Shown here: positions 6,085 through 12,495 of the stretch, piece by piece | How the letters are laid out: every line of letters starts with the position of its first letter | Numbering within the stretch: position 1 is the stretch's first letter | Assembly (NCBI GenBank): GCA_937926325.1 | Contig: CALAZQ010000498.1 | Span: 1 to 14,839 of the forward strand | Direction: 5' to 3' | Length of the DNA: 14,839 nt | Source: an uncultured Planctomycetaceae bacterium | GTDB taxonomy: Bacteria > Planctomycetota > Planctomycetia > Pirellulales > UBA1268 | The notes under the pieces: generated by a model | The model's input: only the letters and a program-made list of their open reading frames with translations | Told to the model about the DNA's origin: nothing | Databases searched by the model: none | Made by a program: the position numbers and the translations under genes

Positions 6085-6327
6085 ATGAAGAATCGAAAGA
6101 AGAATCGCGACCTCCGTCGCATCCGTCCCGGCTACTACTCCGACACGAAACCTCAACCCGTCGGGACGCGATCAACCCGATCGGACGGCGCCCCCGTTTA
6201 CCGGGCCTATCCGCGTTCCGCGATCCCCACGTCGCGCTACCCCTCAACCCCTGAGTCGCGTCGCACCGACAAAGGGCGACACCTCGCAAAAAAAGCCTGC
6301 CGCGCCTATGAACTCTCTCGCCCTTGA
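6085..6327 (+). CDS. Possible small basic protein
   Basis: The 80-residue frame encodes MKNRKKNRDLRRIRPGYYSDTKPQ..., rich in R, K, P, S and Y and likely disordered. It begins after a hairpin and a C/A-rich leader just as its neighbours do, and has A-rich early codons. The last 20 nt overlap the next gene. No family is recognised, and low complexity makes coding status uncertain. Confidence 0.5.
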   Translation: MKNRKKNRDLRRIRPGYYSDTKPQPVGTRSTRSDGAPVYRAYPRSAIPTSRYPSTPESRRTDKGRHLAKKACRAYELSRP

Positions 6328-6736
6328 CTCCATGGACCTGCCGATTTCCGACCGCGTCATCTCGCGGAAGAACCGCCGCATCTACGACTGGTATTCGGAC
6401 TGGATCGACTACCTCGACGAGTCCGCGCCGCTGGTGGAATCTACCACCCGAGAAAACCCGTTCTCGTCTCGCGGGTGTCCGTTCGTGATCACGACTGACA
6501 ATATCATCACGCCCGTTGCCTGCGACAACGGGCAGACGATGGCGATCGTGCTCTTCATGACGTCATCGGCCGACACGGGAGACCCCTACCTCGAACGCAT
6601 CGGCGAACTCAGCCTGCGCACCGACAGCGAAGCGGTCGCGTGGCGGGTCGCGGCGTTCCTCGGTCGCCTGATGAACGAGGAGCGGATCTCCCAGGAGCAT
6701 TGGGATGAATTCGAACTGCTTCTGATGGACGCATGA
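6308..6736 (+). CDS. Protein of unknown function, 142 residues
   Basis: The product MNSLALDSMDLPISDRVISRKNRRIYDWYSDWIDYLDE... has a mixed N-terminus, a hydrophobic beta segment VITTDNIITPVACDNGQTMAIVLFMTSS (about 58-85) and a helical C-terminus WRVAAFLGRLMNEERISQEHWDEFELLLMDA. Start could also be the ATG at 6332. No family recognised. It overlaps the possible small gene upstream by 20 nt. Confidence 0.75.
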   Translation: MNSLALDSMDLPISDRVISRKNRRIYDWYSDWIDYLDESAPLVESTTRENPFSSRGCPFVITTDNIITPVACDNGQTMAIVLFMTSSADTGDPYLERIGELSLRTDSEAVAWRVAAFLGRLMNEERISQEHWDEFELLLMDA

Positions 6737-6775
6737 ACGACGAATCCTCGCACCGGACCTAAATCCAAACGAATC

Positions 6776-6997
6776 ATGAAAAATCAGAATGAAAAACCAG
6801 GCGACGTGACTCCGGTTGCGAGCGATGGCCTGTTAGAGCCAGAATTGGAATTAAGGCCGGGTAGCCGCATCCGAGTGGGGCGGCATGAGTGCTCCGTGCG
6901 ATCCGTAAGCGTTACAGGAGCCACGGCGTTCTGCCGATTGCTCGGAGAGTTCGAAATATCAAAAAGGTGGGCAGCATCGAAAGTGATTAGGCTCTGA
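6776..6997 (+). CDS. Small protein of unknown function with atypical codon use
   Basis: The 73-residue product begins MKNQNEKPGDVTPVAS and continues with a likely small beta fold, LELRPGSRIRVGRHECSVRSVSVTGATAFCRLLGEFEISKRW. It follows a short leader AAATCCAAACGAATC. It uses TTA, TTG, AGG and ATA codons that are scarce in the other plus-strand genes and is visibly less GC-rich, suggesting separate origin. It is the last plus-strand protein gene before the converging late genes. No family recognised. Confidence 0.65.
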   Translation: MKNQNEKPGDVTPVASDGLLEPELELRPGSRIRVGRHECSVRSVSVTGATAFCRLLGEFEISKRWAASKVIRL

Positions 6998-7015
6998 GTC
7001 TTGAACATTGAAATC

Positions 7016-7027
7016 CATTACGTAATG
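7016..7027. promoter_or_regulatory. 12-bp palindrome CATTACGTAATG, copy 4, not followed by a gene
   Basis: Exact fourth copy. Its ATG is followed by ACT and TGA, so it opens only a two-codon frame. This copy therefore marks a non-coding region (7028-7128), which argues that the palindrome has a role of its own in DNA or in transcription and is not simply a start-codon context. Confidence 0.78.
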
Positions 7028-7128
7028 ACTTGACCCTTCCTTTTCTTGTAGGTAGGTTGCACCCTCGATTGGTGGTTCAATCTAGGTGGTGCAAAGGCCG
7101 GTCCCCTCACGGGGGCCGGCCTTTTTTT
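7028..7128 (+). ncRNA. Candidate small RNA or structured 3' UTR
   Basis: No protein frame is supported here. A pyrimidine-rich start is followed by a G/U-rich segment (7048-7059). A hairpin comes next, with outer stem TTGCACC / GGTGCAA (7057-7063 with 7088-7094) and inner stem GATTG / CAATC (7067-7071 with 7078-7082). A strong intrinsic terminator ends the region. Bases 7049-7059 are an exact reverse complement of 3109-3119 in the leader of the third block gene, and shorter matches exist to other C/A-rich leaders. A TTGACC-17-TAGGTT promoter-like pair starts at 7030 but is weak. It may equally be the 3' UTR of the gene ending at 6997. Confidence 0.4.
7093..7128 (+). terminator. Strong intrinsic terminator between converging gene blocks
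   Basis: An 11-bp GC-rich stem GGCCGGTCCCC / GGGGGCCGGCC (7096-7106 with 7111-7121, one G-T pair, loop TCAC), extended by AAA/TTT, is followed by seven Ts (7122-7128). It ends plus-strand transcription. On the minus strand it gives the same stem with only TTT after it, so it is a weaker terminator for the late genes that end at 7138. Confidence 0.93.
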
Positions 7129-7137
7129 GTGCCCACG

Positions 7138-8973
7138 TCACGGCATCAATCCCGTGAATTTGGCAGCCGCAATCTGGATCCGTTCCGAGTCCGCGAAGTG
7201 ATCCGCTCCCTTCGATCTCCATTCTTGGACCTCCTGCCCGTGCTTGTCGTGCGACGTGTGCCGATAATACGCCACCACCTGCCGTCGGTATTCCTCAGAA
7301 GCCTCCTCGTGGATTTCCCACCCCGGCACGAGTCCGGAAATCATCGCGTCGAGCAGGTCGATCGTCGACGGCCGCGAAAACAGGAAGAGCGGAATTGAGC
7401 CGAACTGTCCTTGGTTCGATGTCCCCTGGCCCGGATCCACCAGTGACGTTTGCACGATCCGTCGCTCTCGATCCTCACCGTTCCTTACCACGAAGTATTC
7501 CGCCTTGTCCCCGCGGAATGCCTTCCACCGGTTCCCGCTGGCGAGCACCTGCCCGTAGATTTCCGTCGAGTAATGAGCGGCATCGAAAAGCACGTTGTCC
7601 GGCGTGACTCCCCACTCCTCCGCGACCTCGCGGATATGCTCGTACGACGCGAAGCGCCCCTCGTGCAACAGCCGCGACCTCCCCCCCTGCATCCACGCGC
7701 GAATCGTGCCGAAGAAGTGGCGCCCGCCGGCGCCCTGAACGTCGTTGGCGAAAAACCGGCGATGCTCGACGAAGTCGCCGTTGAATCGCATGAGGGGCCG
7801 CACGTTCTTTTCGAGCGGGGTCATCACCGCCTGCTGCTGCATCTTCCACCGGTCGTAGGCGCCCGTCCGCTCTTCCAGCCTGCCCCGATCCTCGATGAAG
7901 CGGTAGTTTTCCGTCCAGACCTGCCCGCGCGTCTCGTTGATGTGATCCTTGAGCGGCTCCCACGCGCCGACGCGAAGCGCGTCCATCGCCTCGAGGTATT
8001 CCTTCACCTGATCCTCCCACAGAGGCCACCACGGGAGAAGCGCGTTCCACGTGTAGCTGCGGACCTTTTTTGCGTGATCCTCGCGCCCTTTCACCCATCG
8101 GCCCGAGTTCGACAGCTCTTTTCGGTCGCGAGGATTGTCGCGCCACTCCTTTTCGCACCCCCAACACTTGTAGCGGATCGTTTCGAGCACCCGGTCGTAT
8201 CGCCACTTCCCATCGACGAAAGTTTCGTCGTTCTTGTCCCACTTGAGCCCCCCTGGCGTCTTTTCATCGCCCCATTGAAGGGAAAACTCCGTCCCGCACT
8301 CAGGGCACTTGCAGTGCCACTCCGACTGCGACCCTTTCTTGAAGGATCTGTGCATGTAGTCGTTTTCTCGGTCCGGAGTCGAGACCGTCACCTTCTTGTA
8401 GGAGTGCGGGAAGCTCCTCGTCCGCTTCGAGACCATTTCCGGGGCGCCCGGCCGCCACGAGCGAACCTCGTCGAGAAAAATGTAGCGATACGGCGTGGAT
8501 TGCAGGTTCGCGGGGCTGTCCGCGCCGCAAATCACGAGCGGAGCCCCCGGAAAGTAGATCGTCGTGGTCGTCCGGTCGTACCGCCCGTCGGGAACGCGGT
8601 CGATCACCGGCGCGCACATGTCGATCGCCGGCATGATCCGTTGGCGCGCGATTTTCCGGGCCTGCTCTTGGTTCACGGTGACCCACAGGATCGGTCCGGG
8701 GTCTTCCGAGAGCGCCCACAGCAAAAGAGCGATGAGCGTCTCTGTTTTCGCGCTCTGCGCCGAACATTGGCACGTGATCTCGTTCACGGACGGATCCTTG
8801 AAGTCCTCCATGATCTCGCGGAGGAACAACGCCTGCGAAGAGTCCCACTTTTCAGCGGCCCCCTTCCTGGGGAGCATCACGTGCCGCTCTGCCCACTCCC
8901 ACGGTTCAAGGTCTCCAGCAGGCCGCGCAATTCCGCATAGACTGGCCCCCAAAACGGTTTTTTTTTTGCCCAA
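7138..8973 (-). CDS. Terminase large subunit, GpA family
   Basis: The 611-residue product is the DNA-packaging motor and maturation nuclease of a tailed phage. It opens with the typical LEPWEWAERHVMLP (22-35). The ATPase site has a Walker A-like CSAQSAKTE (70-78) and Walker B YIFLDE (164-169). A zinc-binding set lies at C221, C223, C226, C270 and C273. The nuclease half has acidic residues in FFANDVQ (D411), VLFDAAHYS (D464) and GADHFADSE (591-597). Length fits GpA terminases. The Walker A loop has alanine at 75 where glycine is usual. The only start codon between the frame's upstream stop and the conserved N-terminus that gives a full protein is TTG at 8973 (or a TTG about 21 nt later). The TTG directly follows TGA and overlaps TerS by 97 nt, so translational coupling or -1 frameshifting is likely. 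It is the last gene of the late block. Confidence 0.93.
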   Translation of the reverse strand: MGKKKTVLGASLCGIARPAGDLEPWEWAERHVMLPRKGAAEKWDSSQALFLREIMEDFKDPSVNEITCQCSAQSAKTETLIALLLWALSEDPGPILWVTVNQEQARKIARQRIMPAIDMCAPVIDRVPDGRYDRTTTTIYFPGAPLVICGADSPANLQSTPYRYIFLDEVRSWRPGAPEMVSKRTRSFPHSYKKVTVSTPDRENDYMHRSFKKGSQSEWHCKCPECGTEFSLQWGDEKTPGGLKWDKNDETFVDGKWRYDRVLETIRYKCWGCEKEWRDNPRDRKELSNSGRWVKGREDHAKKVRSYTWNALLPWWPLWEDQVKEYLEAMDALRVGAWEPLKDHINETRGQVWTENYRFIEDRGRLEERTGAYDRWKMQQQAVMTPLEKNVRPLMRFNGDFVEHRRFFANDVQGAGGRHFFGTIRAWMQGGRSRLLHEGRFASYEHIREVAEEWGVTPDNVLFDAAHYSTEIYGQVLASGNRWKAFRGDKAEYFVVRNGEDRERRIVQTSLVDPGQGTSNQGQFGSIPLFLFSRPSTIDLLDAMISGLVPGWEIHEEASEEYRRQVVAYYRHTSHDKHGQEVQEWRSKGADHFADSERIQIAAAKFTGLMP

Positions 8974-9593
8974 TCACCGAGGGAAAAGCGCTCCATCGCT
9001 TCGATCCTTCGTTGTCGAAGAACCTCCGTCGCTTCCGCGACGTCGAGGCCGGCGACCTGATGGGCGAGGGCGTGATCCGCTTCCTTGAGGTGCTGGACCA
9101 TCGCGCCGAACGCCTGGCCGACCACTTTCACGACCTCGTCGCGGTCCTCGAGGAGTCCGCGCTTCTGGTCAAGCTCCAACTGCTCGATCTCGAGCGCCAC
9201 CTCGGCTCGCCGACGCTTCGCCTTCTTCTCAAGGAGGGCCTCCGCGTCGTCGACCGAGTAGTTCTTCTTCTGTTGCTCGTGAAATTCGACCCACGGCTGG
9301 ATTGGGTAGCCTCCGTTGGCCTTTTTCCCCGGATGCCCGTCGCGGCGAAGGTATCTGGCGAGCGTTGAGCGGCTAATTCCGAGAATTTTGCACAATTCCT
9401 CCTGGTTTTTCGCGTGTCCGCGCTTCACCCCGTCGCTTTTTTCCGCCTGTTCCGGCGTTTTCTCGCTCGGTGCCTCTTTTTTGGGCGCTGACTTCTTCTT
9501 CGCGACCCTCTTCGCGGCTGCCTTGCGACCCGGCGCTGCCCTTGGGCCGGATTTGCGCTTCGCGGAAGCTGGTTTTGTCGACTTCCTCGCCAT
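8877..9593 (-). CDS. Terminase small subunit-like DNA-binding protein
   Basis: From ATG 9593 the product is 238 residues; a TTG at 9617 would add eight. Residues 1-60 are a lysine/alanine/proline-rich, strongly basic and probably disordered tail. A helix-turn-helix follows, EELCKILGISRSTLARYLRRDG (65-86), then a long charged helix LLEKKAKRRRAEVALEIEQLELDQKRGLL (120-148) and a helical domain LEDRDEVVKVVGQAFGAMVQHL..., as in Nu1-type small terminases. The family recognises the packaging site and recruits the large subunit. It sits just before TerL with a 97-nt overlap. Codons 209-212 (GCA AAA AAA AAA) form a run of ten A. The C-terminal frame after this run keeps higher GC at third positions than the overlapping TerL frame, which supports it as real coding sequence. 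Confidence 0.85.
   Translation of the reverse strand: MARKSTKPASAKRKSGPRAAPGRKAAAKRVAKKKSAPKKEAPSEKTPEQAEKSDGVKRGHAKNQEELCKILGISRSTLARYLRRDGHPGKKANGGYPIQPWVEFHEQQKKNYSVDDAEALLEKKAKRRRAEVALEIEQLELDQKRGLLEDRDEVVKVVGQAFGAMVQHLKEADHALAHQVAGLDVAEATEVLRQRRIEAMERFSLGDWAKKKPFWGPVYAELRGLLETLNRGSGQSGT
8958..8967 (-). promoter_or_regulatory. A10 slippery tract in the TerS-TerL overlap
   Basis: On the minus strand the TerS frame reads GCA AAA AAA AAA CCG, which contains the -1 slippery heptamer A AAA AAA in the right phase. A -1 shift here leads straight into the TerL frame, whose own stop-free region begins only 6 nt earlier. Polymerase or ribosome slippage is possible; the sequence alone does not prove it occurs. 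Confidence 0.5.
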
Positions 9594-9686
9594 CCCTGCC
9601 CATTCGGGGCCTGTCAATCACCACCGATCGCTCGGTTTCCTGCGCCTCATTGCTAACTTGGCCGCTGTTGCCCGAAACTCGCCGGA

Positions 9687-10208
9687 TTACCCTGCAATTT
9701 CATCGCTCACGGCCTGGGCGGCCGTGAATACCCGGTCGACCCGTGCATCGTCCCAACCGAGCACGCCTGCCAGTTGCGAGACGAGCACGGCGGAACGGCG
9801 GATGTTGGGAGCCTCCTGCCAGGAGATGTCCGCTTCCAGCCGTTGTGCCTCAGGCATGGCGGCGATGGCGGCATTTACCTGTCCGACGGATTCCGGATCT
9901 TCGCGGAGCATGGCGATCTTGAGCGCGTGCCGGGGCACTGCATCAGGCACGGTGCGGGCGGCAATCTCCTCGGGTGTCAGGTCGAGGACTTCCCAGCCCC
10001 ATCCGTCGAGGGTCGGGGCGACGCGCTGGATGCGCTGTGTCGCCGGATCGTAGTCTGGTCGGGGCAGGTCGGGCACGTAGGCGTAATTGTCCGGGGCGCG
10101 ATAGGTAGCCGGGTCGCCAGTGCTGCGGCGGCGCGGGTAGCCGTTGACCGGGGCGGTAGCCACGGTAATCGGGTCGGTAGTGGTGTGAATGAGAATGTGC
10201 GTTGTCAT
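9687..10208 (-). CDS. Tail-fibre-assembly-like phage protein
   Basis: The 173-residue product lies directly after the tail fibre and LamG genes. Its pattern is common in phage tail modules: a central YDPATQRIQRVAPTLDGWGWEVLDLTPEEIAAR (53-85) and a helical C-terminal domain PRHALKIAMLREDPESV...ISWQEAPNIRRSAVLVSQLAGVLGWDDARVDRVFTAA (92-164). Such proteins are often annotated as tail fibre assembly proteins or as the last domain of fibres. Start ATG 10208 follows the LamG gene's stop by 4 nt; no clear ribosome-binding site. Confidence 0.75.
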   Translation of the reverse strand: MTTHILIHTTTDPITVATAPVNGYPRRRSTGDPATYRAPDNYAYVPDLPRPDYDPATQRIQRVAPTLDGWGWEVLDLTPEEIAARTVPDAVPRHALKIAMLREDPESVGQVNAAIAAMPEAQRLEADISWQEAPNIRRSAVLVSQLAGVLGWDDARVDRVFTAAQAVSDEIAG

Positions 10209-10212
10209 GGGT

Positions 10213-10932
10213 CTAGTCCAGTGGTCCGTCGGTGGAGTAGGTAGAGCCGTAGTTGGTGCCGTGGTTGCCGTTCCCGGAGTAGTCGAGAACGTCGTCGGTA
10301 TCGGTGATCCACCAGCCTGATAGACCGGTTGCTACGTGCCCGCCTCCGGCTAGTGTGGCTACATCGCCGGATGTCATTACTGTCCCCAGATATATACGGA
10401 CATCACTCAGTAATCCGTCAAAACATTCCCCTATCGGGCGCTTCCCAATCAGGAGGCTCTCGCTATTATCCGCACCCGATCCCGACAGATCGAAGCCGCC
10501 TTCAAAAAAACTAACGCTAATTCCGTCCACATAGATTTTCCAATTCGTGCGATCCGATCCATCTAACACGGCGCAAACATGCACCCATGAATTAACCGGG
10601 ACAGTGTGGGCGCCAAGAATGTATCCGAAAACAACATCACCCCGACTATTAGTAAGCCCAGGTTTCCGCCCCAGCAGTGAAAAATTCACTCCCAAATACG
10701 GCGAGCTGGTGCTTTGCTTGGCCAATATTGGCCGGACCACGCTACTACCCGTGCTGGCGTCTGCTGTGTTTATCCATGCGGCAACGGTAAAGCTCTGTTG
10801 CCCCTGGTCCAGCACGTCCCCGAGGTCAATATAGGACGACCCATCAAAATCGCGACTCGCCCCACCAAACGCAGGCGCACTCCCGCCTCCCGAACTCTGC
10901 CACTGCGCCGATCTCGCTACCAGTCCGCTCAT
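10213..10932 (-). CDS. LamG/concanavalin A-like lectin domain tail protein
   Basis: The 239-residue product contains a LamG-type jelly-roll over residues about 28-195: FDGSSYIDLGDVLDQGQQSFTVAAWINTAD (29-58), then NSWVHVCAVLDG (114-125), WKIYVDGISV (131-140), LLIGKRPIGECFDGLLSDVRIYLG (160-183). The C-terminal GLSGWWITDTDDVLDYSGNGNHG begins a second LamG-like segment. This fold binds carbohydrate and is common in receptor-binding phage proteins. The start overlaps the fibre gene's stop in ATGA (10929-10932). The centre of the gene is visibly less GC-rich than its neighbours, as expected for an exchanged host-specificity module. Confidence 0.85.
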   Translation of the reverse strand: MSGLVARSAQWQSSGGGSAPAFGGASRDFDGSSYIDLGDVLDQGQQSFTVAAWINTADASTGSSVVRPILAKQSTSSPYLGVNFSLLGRKPGLTNSRGDVVFGYILGAHTVPVNSWVHVCAVLDGSDRTNWKIYVDGISVSFFEGGFDLSGSGADNSESLLIGKRPIGECFDGLLSDVRIYLGTVMTSGDVATLAGGGHVATGLSGWWITDTDDVLDYSGNGNHGTNYGSTYSTDGPLD

Positions 10933-12077
10933 GTGATCTCGTAGGTTTGGACGCTGAGGAGTAGATCGGTCCCGACGCGGCGACCGACGACGATAAACGC
11001 ATCGTCTGCGGTGAGTCCGGCGATACCGCTCGTGTCGCCCCGGACAGTGAGGCCGCTGTGGGCGATCGTGAGGGCGCGCCCGCCGGTCGTGTCCTGCGTG
11101 CCCGCGAGGGAGAACTCTTCCCCGTCGGCTAGATTGCTCAGGGTGACGGTGGCATCATGTGCCAGGTCTGCGAGGTTGGCGCTGGTGCCGTTGTCCACGT
11201 CCCACGCGATCGAGTTGGCACTCGTGAGGGTGACGGGCCCGAGGTAGTTGGCTATGCTGCCGGAGGCTTCGAAATCTTCCGTATCGCTTTCGGCGGCAGA
11301 ACCGAGTTCCAGCGTCTCTCGAACAGCGGAAGCGTCTTCATCATCCAGGATGGTTCGCGCAAACGCCGTCAAAACAGAGAGCGATAGAACGTCATCTCCA
11401 GTGAAGTAAATCATCCGATCAGCGGCCCCTGACAGGGCGGCTAGAGCGGTTAGCGTTGCGTCGATGGGTTGCTTGCCGGCCAGGGCCGCTGTCATCGTTG
11501 CGGCAAAATTCGGATCGTCCCCTAGAGCTGCGGCCAGTTCGTTCAGCGTATCAAGAGTAACGGGTGCGCTGTCGATGATCTCGGCCACGCGCGCGTCGAT
11601 CGCCTGTCGAATTCGCAAGGCGTTGATCAGTCGAACCGTAGTCTCGGACCCCGCTTCTGCCTCGACTTGAGAAATGAGAGATCGCTCGGACTCGTAGGCG
11701 ATGCGGATCTCCTCGCTCGTTTGATCCCCCGTGGCATCTTCTTCGAGCGCGCCAAGTTTGATTTTTTCCGCGTCCGTGAAGGCGTTTGTGTCTGTCTCAG
11801 CCTCATAGAGACTTTTGATCTCTGCTCCAGTTTGATCATCTTTTGCGGATTCTTCGATTGCGGCCAACTTCGCGCGCTCGTCTCCGGTCATGACCTTGGC
11901 CGAATCCGATTCGGTCATGTTCTCCATCGAAAACGCATCCGCTTCGACCGATTGCGGATCGTAGACGTCGGCGGTCATGTCGCCCTCTCCGGAGCCGGGG
12001 TTTTCCGACTGCGCGGGGACCGCCGGAACCTCGACGCTGATCTCGATGTCGTTTACCGTTACGTCGATCTCAATCAT
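10929..12077 (-). CDS. Tail fibre protein with repeated DAEKxKL units
   Basis: From ATG 12077 the product is 382 residues. It has a short strand-rich N-terminus MIEIDVTVNDIEISVEV, then two copies of a unit typical of phage fibres: GDERAKLAAIEESAKDDQT with EIKSLYEAE (65-93) and DAEKIKLGALEEDATGDQT with EIRIAYESE (102-131). A fibre shaft follows: APVTLDTLNELAAALGDDPNFAATMTAALAGKQPID (171-206) and ALSGAADRMIYFTGDD (214-229). The C-terminus is beta-rich, NLADGEEFSLAGTQDTTGGRALTIAHSG. A strong Shine-Dalgarno AGGAGG (12083-12088) lies 5 nt upstream of this ATG; a second ATG at 12080 is too close. Start overlaps the preceding gene. It likely trimerises and presents the LamG protein encoded next. Confidence 0.85.
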   Translation of the reverse strand: MIEIDVTVNDIEISVEVPAVPAQSENPGSGEGDMTADVYDPQSVEADAFSMENMTESDSAKVMTGDERAKLAAIEESAKDDQTGAEIKSLYEAETDTNAFTDAEKIKLGALEEDATGDQTSEEIRIAYESERSLISQVEAEAGSETTVRLINALRIRQAIDARVAEIIDSAPVTLDTLNELAAALGDDPNFAATMTAALAGKQPIDATLTALAALSGAADRMIYFTGDDVLSLSVLTAFARTILDDEDASAVRETLELGSAAESDTEDFEASGSIANYLGPVTLTSANSIAWDVDNGTSANLADLAHDATVTLSNLADGEEFSLAGTQDTTGGRALTIAHSGLTVRGDTSGIAGLTADDAFIVVGRRVGTDLLLSVQTYEIT

Positions 12078-12474
12078 CATCACCTCCTGTCTCTGGACCC
12101 CACACAATGTCGCCACGAAGGCGGAAATCAATAGCGACGGAATCGGACGCCTGTTGGCAGTCAATTCGATATTTTGTCCGGCCCTTTGTTTGAATGTCTG
12201 CCATTGTGGTGCCGTCGAGGTCGCTGACGGCTGTGGGAGGAATGATGATTGTCCAGGCGGGCGGGTCGTCTCCGGATTCTGCGATCTTCGTGACGTAGCT
12301 TCCGTCTGAGTCTGCTCGAAACTTTACCGGGTTGCGGGCGTATGCCTCCTCGATGTGGAACACGAGAAACTCGGGGTCGTAGTTTTTAAGGTTGATTCGC
12401 ATTGAGAACTGCGCGCCCGGCGCCATGCGGATCTGCGTCAGCACTCCCTCTGTCGCTCTAAGCGTCTCTTCCAT
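12070..12474 (-). CDS. Small probable virion protein of unknown function
   Basis: From ATG 12474 the product is 134 residues; a TTG at 12495, directly after the upstream stop, would add seven. It is mostly beta: FSMRINLKNYDPEFLVFHIEEAYARNPVKF, SYVTKIAESGDDPPAWTIIIPPTAVSDLDG, TKYRIDCQQASDSVAIDFRLRGDIVWGPE. It ends GGDDD, and the fibre gene begins inside this end. The layout recalls small baseplate or fibre-attachment proteins encoded before tail fibres, but no family is firmly recognised. Confidence 0.75.
   Translation of the reverse strand: MEETLRATEGVLTQIRMAPGAQFSMRINLKNYDPEFLVFHIEEAYARNPVKFRADSDGSYVTKIAESGDDPPAWTIIIPPTAVSDLDGTTMADIQTKGRTKYRIDCQQASDSVAIDFRLRGDIVWGPETGGDDD
12083..12088 (-). 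promoter_or_regulatory. Canonical Shine-Dalgarno for the tail fibre gene
   Basis: AGGAGG on the minus strand, 5 nt before ATG 12077. It decides the fibre start, and it shows that the host translates with SD pairing at least here, in contrast with the SD-free plus-strand genes. Confidence 0.8.
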
Positions 12475-12495
12475 CCCCGACTGTTGGCGCGTCAA

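Noticed and set aside
7030..7058. Sigma-70-like promoter TTGACC, 17-nt spacer, TAGGTT
   Set aside because: The -10 box matches only half the consensus and host sigma preferences are unknown; kept only as a remark under the candidate RNA.
7056..7094. tRNA-like GGTTCAATC resembling a T-loop
   Set aside because: No cloverleaf can be made: D and anticodon arms are missing and the length is too short. The match is better explained by the hairpin described.
7450..8940. Long plus-strand open frame opposite the terminase
   Set aside because: TerL motifs on the minus strand are unambiguous; the plus-strand frame encodes a P/R/V-rich product without domains. Likewise 12697-13929 opposite the phosphoesterase.
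8958..8967. A10 run as a sequencing error that splits one fused TerS-TerL gene
   Set aside because: Not fully excluded, but TerS frame after the run keeps high GC at third positions for 26 codons to its own stop, better than the overlapping TerL frame, which fits two genuine overlapping genes.
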